From assembly GCA_020747065.1 (NCBI GenBank), contig JAGMVK010000007.1:2666001-2730000 (forward strand): a stretch of DNA of 64,000 bases, in the 5' to 3' direction. This DNA comes from Cadophora sp. MPI-SDFR-AT-0126. Taxonomy: Eukaryota; Ascomycota; Leotiomycetes; Helotiales; Ploettnerulaceae. A model generated the notes under the pieces. The model was not told the origin of the DNA. It worked only from the letters and a program-made list of their open reading frames with translations, and searched no databases. The position numbers and the translations under genes were made by a program. Positions 22,659 through 33,729 of the stretch are shown here, in pieces. Position 1 is the stretch's first letter. Each line of letters begins with the position of its first letter.

Positions 22659-23333
22659 GAAATAAAGAGGCAAACGATTGAGCTCTCAGAGTGGAAATTG
22701 TTACTTGACATGTGTGCTCTGGAAAAACATGTGGCGAGGAAAGCACGAAAATGATGATAGCAGAATATAAGTTACCAACAACCTTTCTAGATATAAGGCA
22801 TGGCTTTTAATTAGCTCAACGTGCAGTTGTTTCGATTCCTGGACAACCCTTTTTTCACAAGCAGTCATGAAAATATCAATATCGATCCTTTGTTGATTCA
22901 GACCTCGAACTACTCTTTAGAATGCCTTATCTTGTCCTCAGCCGCTCTCATATCTCCGACAGGCCGTCATGTTCTAGGATTCTATCTCTCTTTCCCGTTA
23001 GCCGGTGACCTCTGAACCAAGCAGCACTCATCACTTTCGTGGGCTTGAACTTTGGAGTTGCAATACTGTATTACACAATACTGTCTTACAGTCCTAGGTA
23101 TTATTATTGCATGGAGGTAGCAAAATTAGCCTGGTCAGAGATATTGGGCTGAATGGGCATCATTCGACTAGCGGCGACCAAACTTAATGTAGCCTTCCGC
23201 GGTTTTATCCGTGGTTTCCATGTCAAATATTCGAAACCCCAGAGAAATACAAAAGCACTACACAAACCACGATTTCACAGGCAACCCAGAAAGTGCTCGC
23301 CAGCAACATAAACACATCCCCCATCATTAATTG
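22659..23333. other. intergenic, convergent 3' ends
   Basis: Between the tannase and Ppo-like genes. AT-rich with no supported gene. Confidence 0.5.
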
Positions 23334-26300
23334 TCACTTCATATCTTTCCTTTTTAGCCCGATCACTTGAGTGTCCTGCCACGCCTCACTCGAACTTCCG
23401 CTCTTATTCGATTGCCTACGCTCTCTCAAAGATCTCGAATTCTCACTACTGGCTGCTGTTTCGCTTCCGCCCTCAACTGTCGCTGGTGCTGATGCTTGTG
23501 CGGGAGCGGGCAACGGTGGTGGCTTGTACTCATCCGGCATCTTGATGTCAGCATCGCGACTTGACTCGGGACTCCAATACCAAGTGCAGTCAATCTGAAA
23601 AACATCATCGATATGTGCGAGATCACCCGGGACGGAAATCTGGATTGTCTGCCAGGACTGGCTGAGCGAGGTCTGGCTCGAGGATGCAGGCATTGGAGGT
23701 GGCCGGATGTGTTCTGGCATGATAGCGGTTGGATCGCGATTGGAAGTCGACACATAGAACCAGTCAACTTCACAAGAATAAACGTCATCGATCCCACCCA
23801 TGTCCTTCGGAGGAGGATGAGCAGTATCTGTCACAGTCACTGTTGATGTGGCTGTGGGTGCTCGGGGATAGATAAGTTGATATGTGCCATTCACCTGGTC
23901 CGATGGTGGATTTGTTTGAGATGGCTGCAATGGATTTGCAATTGGCAGAATTGGTTGCGGTAGTGGAAATACTGTCGGTGGGGGAAGTGGAGGTTTCGAT
24001 TGTGGCGATCCGCTATCCGAGCCGCTTTTTGAGGAAGGAATCCAGTGCCATTGTCCATCAGCATCAGGATCAACCGGAATCGGCTGCGGTGGCTTTGGTT
24101 TCAAAGTGTCGACTTTCTTTGGCTCTTCCACTTGAGTTTGAACACTAGGTCTGGGTCTCCACGAGCCTCTCCCAAATCCTTCGTAATGCAATTTCCAGGC
24201 TGGGATTCATTAGTACGATATGACGGGGTAGGAAAGAAGTCAGCCTTACTGGTTGGATCGAATGTCAGGTTTGTCCAGGTATCGTCCAGGTAGCATCGCT
24301 CTGCTCCAATCGTGACAGTCTTGAGAACCCCCATTTCTCCAGGAGCGGGTCGCAGATTCTTAAGCGACGCAACAACCTTGAGGAGAGAAACACAGTATGT
24401 CAAGGCGATTTCTCGGCCCAAACACTCGTGTACTCCATAGCCAAAATGGATATATGCATTCGAAGGACGACCGAGCTTGAAAGTCTTGGGGTCAGGAACA
24501 GCATCAGCGTCCTTGCAGGCTGGACCCTTCTGGCAGTCAGCAAAAAGAGATATAAAATTGGAAGCGGGGCTCACAAGAAGACAGATGACGGTGTCACCCT
24601 TACAAAATTTATGGCCGTCTATGGTCCTATCCGATGCACAAACTCGCAAATTACGCTGAGTGCTGACCATTCTCTGGGCTTCGAGGACATACTGCTTCAA
24701 TACTGAATCAGTGGTTGGATCATTCGAAGCAACCAAGTCTTGAATTTTGTCCCAGAGCTCTTCGTTGCCTGGCTGCAAGTAAAATTGAAGAACTTCGGCG
24801 AACTAAGTCTTTGTCAGTGAAGCAATTTCAGACGAAACAGCAGACTTACCAGGCTGACGGGCACCCCAACACCAGCAACGCCAGTCAACCACATAATCTC
24901 CGCAATCTCATCACACGAAAGGCCATTGGCAGACAGCTGACGCACAATATGCTGACCATACCAACGAAGGGATCCCAACTTGATGTGATTCTGGCGTCCC
25001 TTGAGCAATGTGCTTAGATTGGTGTAGAGCCCATTCGTAACAGCTTTCTTCACACTGGCTTTGGTAGTCTTCGTCAAAACACTTGCCCCTTCTTGTGCAA
25101 GAATTCTTCTAATGAAAGCTAAACCAGGATCATTGTTGTTGAATCCCCAAACACGAACATTTAAGAGATGTTTATAGAGCTCCTTGGTTGTGAGAGTACC
25201 GTGGGGATTTTGCAGACCTTTCAGATCAAGGTAGAAGAGATCGCCGATGAGACGAGAGCAAGCTGGGATAGCAATACTGTTAAAGTCAGCACGTTAAATC
25301 TCTACTTGTGAAAAAAGTAAATCTCTCACTCTCTAATAACATCGATCTGACACAAATTGTCTGTATTCATCTTGAAACCCTCCAGCTCCAAGCTTTTCTT
25401 TGCAGTCGCTGTCACGAACTCTGAGATTAACTTGGTAAATTCATCAGGTCCATACATGATCGACTGCAGCAATGTTCTCTGTTTCGAGTTCTCAGGCCCA
25501 TCACCACTGAGCATGAAGGCTGAATAGTCTTTCTTCCCAGGGAAGAGGTCATTGAGCGCCGGAAGCCAAGGAACGCGGAACGAAGTCTGATCTTTCAGGA
25601 CTTGGATGATTGTTGAGTGCTTGGTAAGAATGATCGGGGCAGTGGGGTTCTTTGGTCCTTTCAGAGAATAAAGTTTGAGAGTCCCGATCTCCTCTGCTAT
25701 CTGCTTGTTCATCTTCCAGGTGAACATTGGCTGCATGATATGCAGACTGTTGTATGGATACCACCCAGGGAAAGCTCGCTGGAAAAGTCGATAGAACATC
25801 GAGCCTCCGAGGACTTTGTAATCCTGTTGCACTTCTTGGATGCCCCAATTCGTGAGATTTGCGGCCGTGTAGTCGATGGTATAGAACCTGTCTGAGCGAA
25901 CAAGAACGACAGCATCCGAGAATACTGCTCGGCCAACAGTATATGGTGGACATCCACCACATCCAGGATCCATTCTTGGCTTTGCGTCCTCGACGAAAAG
26001 ACCCGGATAGAGCTCGACCATATCTGGATGATCGTACAGATTTCTCAGAAGTGCGGAGATCTCAGGGTCAGGGTTGATATCTTCCATCGTCTCATGTTTC
26101 TTCAATCCGAAGAAATGTCGAAATTCGTTGAGGGAAGCAAGACCCCATTTGCGCGCTTGCAAGATTCCCAGGATTTCCACCACGCGAAGTGCCTTTGGTA
26201 CCATTTTAGATCCGAATAAGCCTGCTGGGTCTTCCATTGCGCTTGTCATGATGTTGACAAGATCCTCGTCCTTGAACTTGCCATCCGGACCTCGTTTCAA

Positions 26301-28294
26301 TCCGTCAAATTCTCGCTTGCTTGGGTCTGGGTCAATACTTGCTTCATACTTCAGAAATGCTTGAAAGAATTCTGATGGAGACAACTCGGAGATGTGTTTG
26401 GTCTTATCTGGGAGGATTGAATTCAGAAACTGTTCAAGCCATTTTTCGTCCCGCTTAGAGATGATGGAATGGAATCGATAGAGGAGATTGAATTCAGCGG
26501 AGACTTGATTGCCGCAGCCTCTCTCGAGATCTTCGCCGTCATACTGTTTAGTTATCTCAACTCGAGGGTCCAGTGTCCACGTGCTGCTGGAGTGGTGAGT
26601 ATTTGTTAGACCACGGAGATAGTCATGGAGGCAAATATTGATATACAGTCCGCCAACAATCCTGCCAAGTCAGTAAATAGTCTCTCCGAGATGGTATCGG
26701 TACTCACAATCTCGCTGTCTGAAAAAGATCATTGTCTTGTTTTGCGAGCGCTTGCTCCTTTTCTTCCTTAGTTCTTGTATGTGGAAGGCTAAAACGACCA
26801 TTCTCATTGATTTTGAGCAGGACATCAGCAACGTAGTTGTGAAAGCGATTGTACATGATAAGCATTACGTTGATCCCCGGAGGCTGAGCAAGTAACCGCT
26901 TTTCGTGGAATGTGTCTGGCTTCAGGAGGCCAGATGACATTGTCCTGACTTTCAACTGGTCTTCTAGAGAGGAGCCGTAGAGAGGAGCCAAGTCAAGATA
27001 AGACGAAGTGTCGGAGATGTTTGTATCCTTTCTATTGGTTCGGAATATGTCTGGAAATAATTAGAGGCGATAAGACTATGACTCCATAAGTGCAACCTTA
27101 CCGTGGACAATTATTGTAGCATGATAAAACAGAACCGAGGATATGCCAGCAGGATTCTCCTTGAACGACTTGTCGTCTCGGCTCATGAGCACTTTTCAAC
27201 CCTTGATCAGCTATCACCCTCCGTGCAAATTCATCATGAAGTCCTTACAGTCAAATAAAAGCCCAGGATCTGGTCGAACACCATGAAGTTTCTTGGTTGC
27301 CCTCGAAGTTCTTGCATATGGCGTTCCAGCTTTGCCGAGATGAGGAACAAGAATATTCTGGGAGCCATTGTCAGACCCGGGACAGTTCTTCAAAGGGGAC
27401 AAAATCAAATCACGTTTTCTCACATTATAACTCCCATCTGGCATTCGATACTGAAACTTCTCGCCAAGGTAGGATTTCGGCGGATGCTCGAGACTGTCCC
27501 ACAGAGTGCGAACGATAGTGTGGCTCAATCGCTTCCTGGACTTTGAGCTTGGTGACAAAGCAGCTGTGATTGCAATCAATTTCTCCATCTGAAATGATGT
27601 TAGCCGTGTCTCAGTGACCCAAGTCCTCACTTACTGTCATGAGCTTATCGTCAACTGGCTGCCCTTTCTGGGTTGCCAGCTTCAGCAAAGTGAAGAGGTT
27701 TTTCCGCCCGCCTTTAATGCCGACATGCCTGAGATCCTGAAGCAGGCCAGTGGTAAGTGCTTTTGGATCTCCATATGCCCCATTTACGTCGTACTTCTCT
27801 TCCAAGGCATCTGTCATTGAAATCATCCCAAGACGCTCGGGAACGAATCGAATAATTTTCACTCCAAACGAGCTCACTAAGGAGTTGATGCCATGAAAAG
27901 CTCCTTCCTCGATCCACCATGACCAAATTGTGAATGAGATCCCGCAAATGAGGATGAGGGGAATCAAAGTGGAAATAAAGTTGGCGTAAGTGTAAGTGAA
28001 AAGGCGAAGCTCGTAGAATAGATAGTTCGAGTACAACCGCCACCCACAGAGGCCGAGCCTACAGTCCATCGCGACGCGGGATATCAAGGAGGGCAAATAC
28101 CATGTTCTATGAATCATGTCAAAAGCAATCCATTTTGATATCCAATAGATCCTGAGAGGAATTGTTCGGAACAAAAAATGGTTGACTGAGCTCAAGTTTG
28201 GAAGAGGAATGTGGCCATGCTCAAAATACAGAACGATTGGAATAAAGCAGAGTAGCACTGCGATATTGCTCAACACGCCCCAGAAGCTTGCCAT
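23334..28294 (-). CDS. Ppo-type fatty acid dioxygenase-P450 fusion with extra N- and C-terminal parts, 1498 aa, 10 exons
   Basis: Exons 28294-27635, 27588-27424, 27357-27249, 27191-27102, 27050-26708, 26661-25330, 25276-24850, 24802-24575, 24526-24250 and 24199-23334; total length divides by three. Residues 1-220: two membrane segments (about 8-25 and 103-127). About 221-700: heme dioxygenase domain with HPPKSYLGEKFQYR, distal His341 in IIVHDIF, and YRFH (Tyr517, His520; usual motif YRWH). About 800-1215: P450-like domain with EAQR and the heme-thiolate Cys1153 in FGYGVHECLG. From 1216: proline-rich repeat extension. Known relatives (PpoA, linoleate diol synthases, about 1100 aa) oxygenate linoleate to hydroperoxides and isomerise them to diols that signal development. 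The Asn-x-x-Gln motif expected in the P450 helix I is not seen (VGVPVSLFAEV). Probably membrane-bound. Confidence 0.9.
23502..24065 (-). repeat. imperfect repeats coding for the C-terminal extension of the Ppo-like protein
   Basis: Residues 1346-1383 and 1406-1443 align without gaps over most of their length: IDDVY/F, an acidic-Cys stretch, W-F/Y, RD, MPE/D, then R/KPPPM/LPA. A weaker third copy (residues 1256-1285) has DADGQWHWIPSS followed by KPPLPPP. Short SWQTIQIS / AWQDTQVI elements also recur. The repeat is in the protein; DNA identity is low, so the duplication is old. Confidence 0.7.
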
Positions 28295-29064
28295 GATGGT
28301 TTTCAGTTTGTTTCTGGTCGAGTTTCCTGGTAATTTGTGAGCAAGTAACCAGCTGCCTGAGTGAAGTCAGCGTCGCTACACACCTATACTTTCATTTTTC
28401 AAGGTACTTTGTGGAGTACTGCAGTCTGTTGAATTGTCATCCAACTGGGGAGAAGAAATCGTTACGCAGCCAAAGCGCTTCCGATCAGTACCAACCAAAG
28501 GGTCCGAAGAAATCCGAGCTTTCCATCACCACTTTCTCGAGTGGACAGCGTTTTGGTGGCCAAGGGACCTGCGCCGAGAATACTGTAAGGTAATTGGGCC
28601 ACAACACCGCTGCATGTCTCAGGCCAGCTCCTCGCCGCCCTATCCAGACTACCACTCATCAATGCATCGGGATTCACGAGATCTACATCGAAGTGAGAGT
28701 TTTCTCTTTTCTGCACTGTCAATCACATTCAGTGTCACGGAGAAATTAATCTCTGCCGTGTGATTTGGCGGTTTTATCCATCCGGCATGAGCTGAACGAC
28801 CCTCTCTGGTAATTCTTCGCGAGCCTGCTGCTTCCCCTGCTGAAGAAATGTTTTCGTTTATCAGCTGTGGTATGTTTATCCTCAATTGATATATCCGCAC
28901 CATGATATCGCCGATACACAGTCTCCGGGAACGATGCCGGAATTCCGAAACGGATTCGGGAACGCTGGGATGTCGTTCATGTTATTCCTGACAGGCTTTC
29001 ATTGATAGTATCATTCAAAGAGAATCACAGGCAATCTTAACAGGGTGTGTACCAAGTGTTCGAG
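28295..29064. promoter_or_regulatory. divergent promoter, Ppo-like gene / DUF2235 gene
   Basis: No supported gene. Frames at 28411-28763 overlap on several phases and lack a pattern. Confidence 0.45.
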
Positions 29065-30630
29065 ATGCAGACATCTGATTATTCACCATCAAATCAAAGA
29101 AGACTTGTGCTGTGTTTCGATGGAACAGGAAACAAATTCCAAGGCAGTCCTTCGGACACAAACATTGTGAAGCTTTTCCAGATGCTTGACCGCAGTGATC
29201 CCAACCAATTTCACTATTACCAGCGTAAGTGATACTGCCTACACCCAAACGATGGCTGCTAACATCAAAAGCTGGAATCGGGACCTATTCTGAAGGGAAT
29301 CATTCTAAACCGCAAACCTACCTCGCCAGCATCGCAGCAAGTATATCCGCAGCTGTTGACCAGGGCGTTGGAACCTCATTTGTAGACCACGTGGTTGCAG
29401 GATATCGATTTCTCATGCGCTACTATCAGGTCGGCGATGCCATCTACATCTTCGGCTTCTCCCGAGGCGCATACACTGCTCGCTTCCTCGCTGAAATGGT
29501 TCATACGATCGGACTACTGTCGCAGGGTAATGAAGAGTTGATACACTTCGCATGGGAAACATTTTCCGAGTTTCAAAAGTGTCGAGGAGACGATAGTAAA
29601 TCGGAGAAAGTACAGGAACACGAGCAATTCATGGTCAAATTCAAGCAAACTTTTTGTCGCCAAAGCGTCAAAATTCATTTCCTGGGCCTCTTTGACTGCG
29701 TCAATAGTGTTGGGCAATTTGAAGTGCCACTGGGACAAAAGTCCTTCACATATATCCCCAGATCTTCTGCAACTCATGTTCGGCACGCTGTTTCAATACA
29801 TGAAAGGAGACTGAAGTTTAAACCAGCATTGTTCAGGATGGACAACAAAGACTTGGCAAATGATACAATTGAGATGTGGTTTGCCGGGAATCACGCAGAT
29901 GTAGGAGGCGGCTGGGATCTTGAAGAAGGCCAGAAAACGTTGTTGTCGGACACTCCGCTGCTCTGGATGCTGGAAGAGCTACAAAAGCTCCCTCGTACAA
30001 ATCACAAGCTTTCTTTCCGGAACACTTCAATCCCAAACACACAAGATACCGTCAGTCCCAATACCAGATACTCCTATCCGGAACGACCTAAGTCCGGATA
30101 TTATCACCATGTGATGGAACCACACGATATGTTGGCATTCGGAAAAGGAACTGCCTGGATTGGGGTTCTGTTTTGGTGGATTTTAGGTGAGTCATATACG
30201 TTTACTTTTCAGAGCCATTCTGACTATTGCAGAACTTCTACCAATCTTCAATCGTCTCGAGCTGGAAGGAGGAAGATGGGTACCACGCCATTGGCCCCCC
30301 AATTTGGGAGCTCCACGAGACATACCCCACGGAGCTGAAATCCATCCCAGTGTGTATAATCTTCATCGGGCAGGGATTTTGAAGGATTATCAGTTGCCCA
30401 AGACTGGAGGGGACAATCCTCACATTAATTCACTGAGGGTTTCATTCTCTTGGGCAACTAGACCAGGTAGGCCGAAATTGGATAACAGTAGTGAAATCGG
30501 AGAGATGAAATCAAGTTCCCATCTGTCCAGACCGTTGTTAACCAGTTTGGACAGAACAAAAAATGCGAGAGGGAGGAATGTTTCGAACATAATTTCTGAT
30601 GCACTGTCAAATGGGGTTGCCCAATTGTAG
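29065..30630 (+). CDS. DUF2235 alpha/beta-hydrolase-like protein, 490 aa, 3 exons
   Basis: Exons 29065-29224, 29272-30186 and 30233-30630. Starts with the family opener [16 protein letters not shown]. The nucleophile elbow is [11 protein letters not shown] with Ser117, and [10 protein letters not shown] supplies the usual His/Asp region. DUF2235 covers fungal proteins of unknown role and bacterial type VI phospholipase effectors (Tle1), so lipid hydrolysis is plausible but unproven here. One hydrophobic stretch ([15 protein letters not shown]) lies near the second junction. The last exon ends in a Ser/Arg-rich tail. Divergent from the Ppo-like gene, so a lipid substrate shared with it is an idea worth testing rather than a conclusion. 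Confidence 0.9.
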
Positions 30631-30879
30631 TGTTTGATGTAGCTCATAGATAACATAGTGCCCTAACATCTCAGAATCAACACATCCTCCATTGTGCACT
30701 GAAAAATAACAAAGAAAGTATGAGCCTGGCAGAATCTTCAAAATGGCAGCCATTGACATTGACCACCGGACTTTCCACCCCAGCCCCACTGCGTCTAAAG
30801 TCAGCAATTGTACTTGAATGCAATTGCCATTTTCTGGACTAAGTCCAGGTACGGAGTAGAGGCACAATGAGAATTCGTA

Positions 30880-32080
30880 TCAACTTACGTGTCCGTTCTC
30901 GCGCCTGGCATCATTAATCAGCCCATTGCAGCCCATGAAAAACAGCCGCACACAAGTTTGAGTGGAGCCGTCCGGGACGTGAGCGCAACACAGAAGTCTC
31001 GGGCTACTAGACGAACAGCATATAGATATCAATTTTGGAGCTTGCCACTCTCCGTCTCGACAAATACACTCAGTGACGGAATGGAAACTACCACAGCTGT
31101 TCGTCCAGTACACGCAAATTTGCCCAATGCTTTTCCCGCTGCTGATGGATGCAGTTATATGAGTTTGGCTCTCTACAGGAGTATCTCCATTGATGAAGTA
31201 GCCTATAAATGGTCAGAATGTCTGCCCAAATCCGAAGGATTTACCTACCTGGGTGCCACTTTCCATCCCAGACAATCTCCATGATGCGAAGATCAGTATG
31301 CTGATAAAAGCCACGAATGATGATCCCTTTCGAACCGGGGTCTCGAGCAGATCGAGGTTGGATTACAAAAGCTAGAGCCGTCCCTCTGAGGGGTGTTGGA
31401 AAAGAGTGACCAGCATTGTATTGCTCGCTCGAATTCCCATCAAAGCATATCTCTTGGATGTGGTCATCTGGTGCTTGGAAGTAGATTCTAATATGAAGAA
31501 TTCAGTCAAAACTTCCACGTTCTACACGACTGATGTTGGAAGTACCTGATATGAGGAGTATTCCCATCTACCCATGCGACTGCTCCAATACGGCTGTGGC
31601 CAGCAGCAACAAAGCTCCCTCCATTGAGTCGTCCATCGTGAAGCCTTCCGGCAGTGACGCCGAACACGCGCACTTCATTGTTTTTGCCAATGTAGAACGT
31701 TCGGGAGCATGCTTGCTAAAATAAAACGTTAGTGCGTGTGTAAAATCGATGACAGAAGCCGCCGGCTGTCTGTTGGAGGGGAGTACTTTATTCCATGTAA
31801 ACATGACTGTTGCCATCGGAGTCTCCAACTTCGCTCTTCCTGCTGGGACCATCACATATGCATTTCCACCATCCCACTTGGCTCCATAGTTATCAGTGGT
31901 GAATGCGTGGATCCCTCCATCGGGCGTTTGGTAGAAGACACGCTGTTTTGGAGCTCCATCAACGATTGCTCTGATTGTGGTTGAAAAAATTTCACTCACA
32001 TAGCTCCTGCCATTGTTGAACTGACAGCCCGCAATGTAGGTTTTCTGTAGCACGGTCTTAACACATGGAATGGTAGACAT
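30880..32080 (-). CDS. fucose-specific lectin-like (AAL-type) protein, 341 aa, 4 exons
   Basis: Exons 32080-31787, 31715-31546, 31487-31249 and 31202-30880. The protein consists of repeating blades with the pattern [I/V]R-x-[F/Y]-[Y/F]-Q/I followed by an acidic turn and a W-D-G strand: QRVFYQTPDGGI, VRVFGVTAGRL, IRIYFQAPDDHI, IRGFYQHTDLRIMEIVWDGKW and ICVYWTNSCGSF. This fits the six-bladed beta-propeller of PF07938 (Aleuria aurantia lectin); length is normal for it. No signal peptide, as usual for these lectins. The fucose-binding residues are not fully conserved by eye, and the last blade is Cys-rich. A GTAAGT donor sits just before the stop, so a further 3' exon is possible. Likely role: glycan recognition in defence or host contact (family knowledge). 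Confidence 0.75.
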
Positions 32081-33729
32081 GACAAAGAGTTAGATGCTCT
32101 TTTTGGTGTTGATGTATTTCGCTGCGATCAATTTCTGAATCAATGCGCCACCTGGAGATTCTTCTGCAAAATGACCGTCACAGAGAATACAGATAAGCTA
32201 CAGACATGTCTGAAGCTTTCATCAAGCTGTTCCTCATTCTCGGCATCTCCCACAATTTCGGCGGTTATTCTCAGAGCCCTGGATTCATATCCGCACACCA
32301 TTCTCGCTTTCCGAATTTCCCGTTTATTCAGCCAGCCAGCTCTCAGGTCCTTCAAGACCTGCCGCAGATCATGCAGCGTGGACTAACGGAAAGGTCGGAG
32401 ACAACAACACTTGCATATCGCGCAGCTACCACCAAAGGCTCCATGATAGGTCTCCATAAACCGAAGCGCGATGCAATGGATGTGATAACTCTAATTCCAC
32501 GGCTATCCCGCGACGATGTTCGGATCGTGCCGGTCTTGGTTTATTGATTCCACCTTGGCTACCGTTCTGTAGCAAATGATTAGTGTTCGGATGATTGAGC
32601 TGCATAAGGGCTGACGTGGTGCGCGACATTCAATTGAGATACCGAGACGCCATACGCTAAAGAAGCGAAAACGAAGACGGAGGCTGGTAAGTTATGCGGG
32701 GAAGTCCATATCAAGATGTCTCAAGCGAAAGTCCACAAACGGAAACCAAGCTAAAGTCAGGAAGGCAGTTCGGTTTCTTTTCAGCTAGCTAAAGAATCAG
32801 TCAGCCACATAATGCCTATCATATCCTTAACTGCGCTGGCTTCCCGTTTCAATTGTCCGAGCCGTGTCTCGGTTGAACATGTCGACGTCCTTTCGACAAC
32901 GAAATTCTTTCGCAACATCAAACGGACCTAGTTTCCCGAAGTATAATTCCTCCGATATGCGGACACGACGGACAGCAAGACCACAATGGACCGAGACCCT
33001 TGAAAAAAATACTCGTACTTGCAAGCATCGGCCGCCCTGTGCATGGCTGAGAATCAACAACACAGCTGTCTCCAGAGATTGGCAATGTTTCAGACGGCAA
33101 ATACGTGATGGAACCAATCTTGTCAGCCTCGAGAACTGCTGAAATCATGTTACAACCGCCATTCGAGGCTCTGGGATAGTGTTTACGGCGGTTCAGACAC
33201 CTGCGTTTCAGGGAATACCTCGCCAGGCCATTGATGGTAGTTCGCCTATGGAAATAACTGGCAGAGACATAATACCATCATTGCTCGAATACCTTGAGGA
33301 GAGGGAGCCATTTTGATGTCAATCATGTTTGAAAAAGTTCCATTGCTAAGATTGTGGTTTCTCTGGAGTGATGTTGAAGCGGGGTAAGATAGTTGTCTGA
33401 AACTGGAAGTCAACACAAGTTTTCCAGGTAGCCCCAAGTCTCGGCATCGGAATCCTTTATTGATTGATGCATGAGGCTGCAAAGCTGCTTTAACACCTGC
33501 ACCTACGAAATCCTGGAGCAGCTTCAATCACATGCATAGCAGTGTCGATCGTCGAAACCCTTTTGATCGCCGGAGCAACATCTTCGGACAATTGCAAGTG
33601 ACATGATGGTCACTGCATAAACTTCCACCAAAGAGCATTTCAAGAAATTCTCATCGATATTTTCTCTCTCCTTGAACTTTTTCGCCAAAAACTCATCTAA
33701 CAAATCTGAAAAGTACTTTTTTCGAGACA
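32081..33729. other. 1.6-kb gene-poor stretch
   Basis: Upstream of both the lectin-like gene and the secreted Cys-rich gene. Several frames of 60-113 codons on both strands, none with a pattern or plausible splice continuation. Must contain two promoters. Confidence 0.45.

Noticed and set aside
30889..31284. 131-codon plus-strand frame
   Set aside because: Antisense to the last exons of the lectin-like gene, which has a clear repeat pattern.
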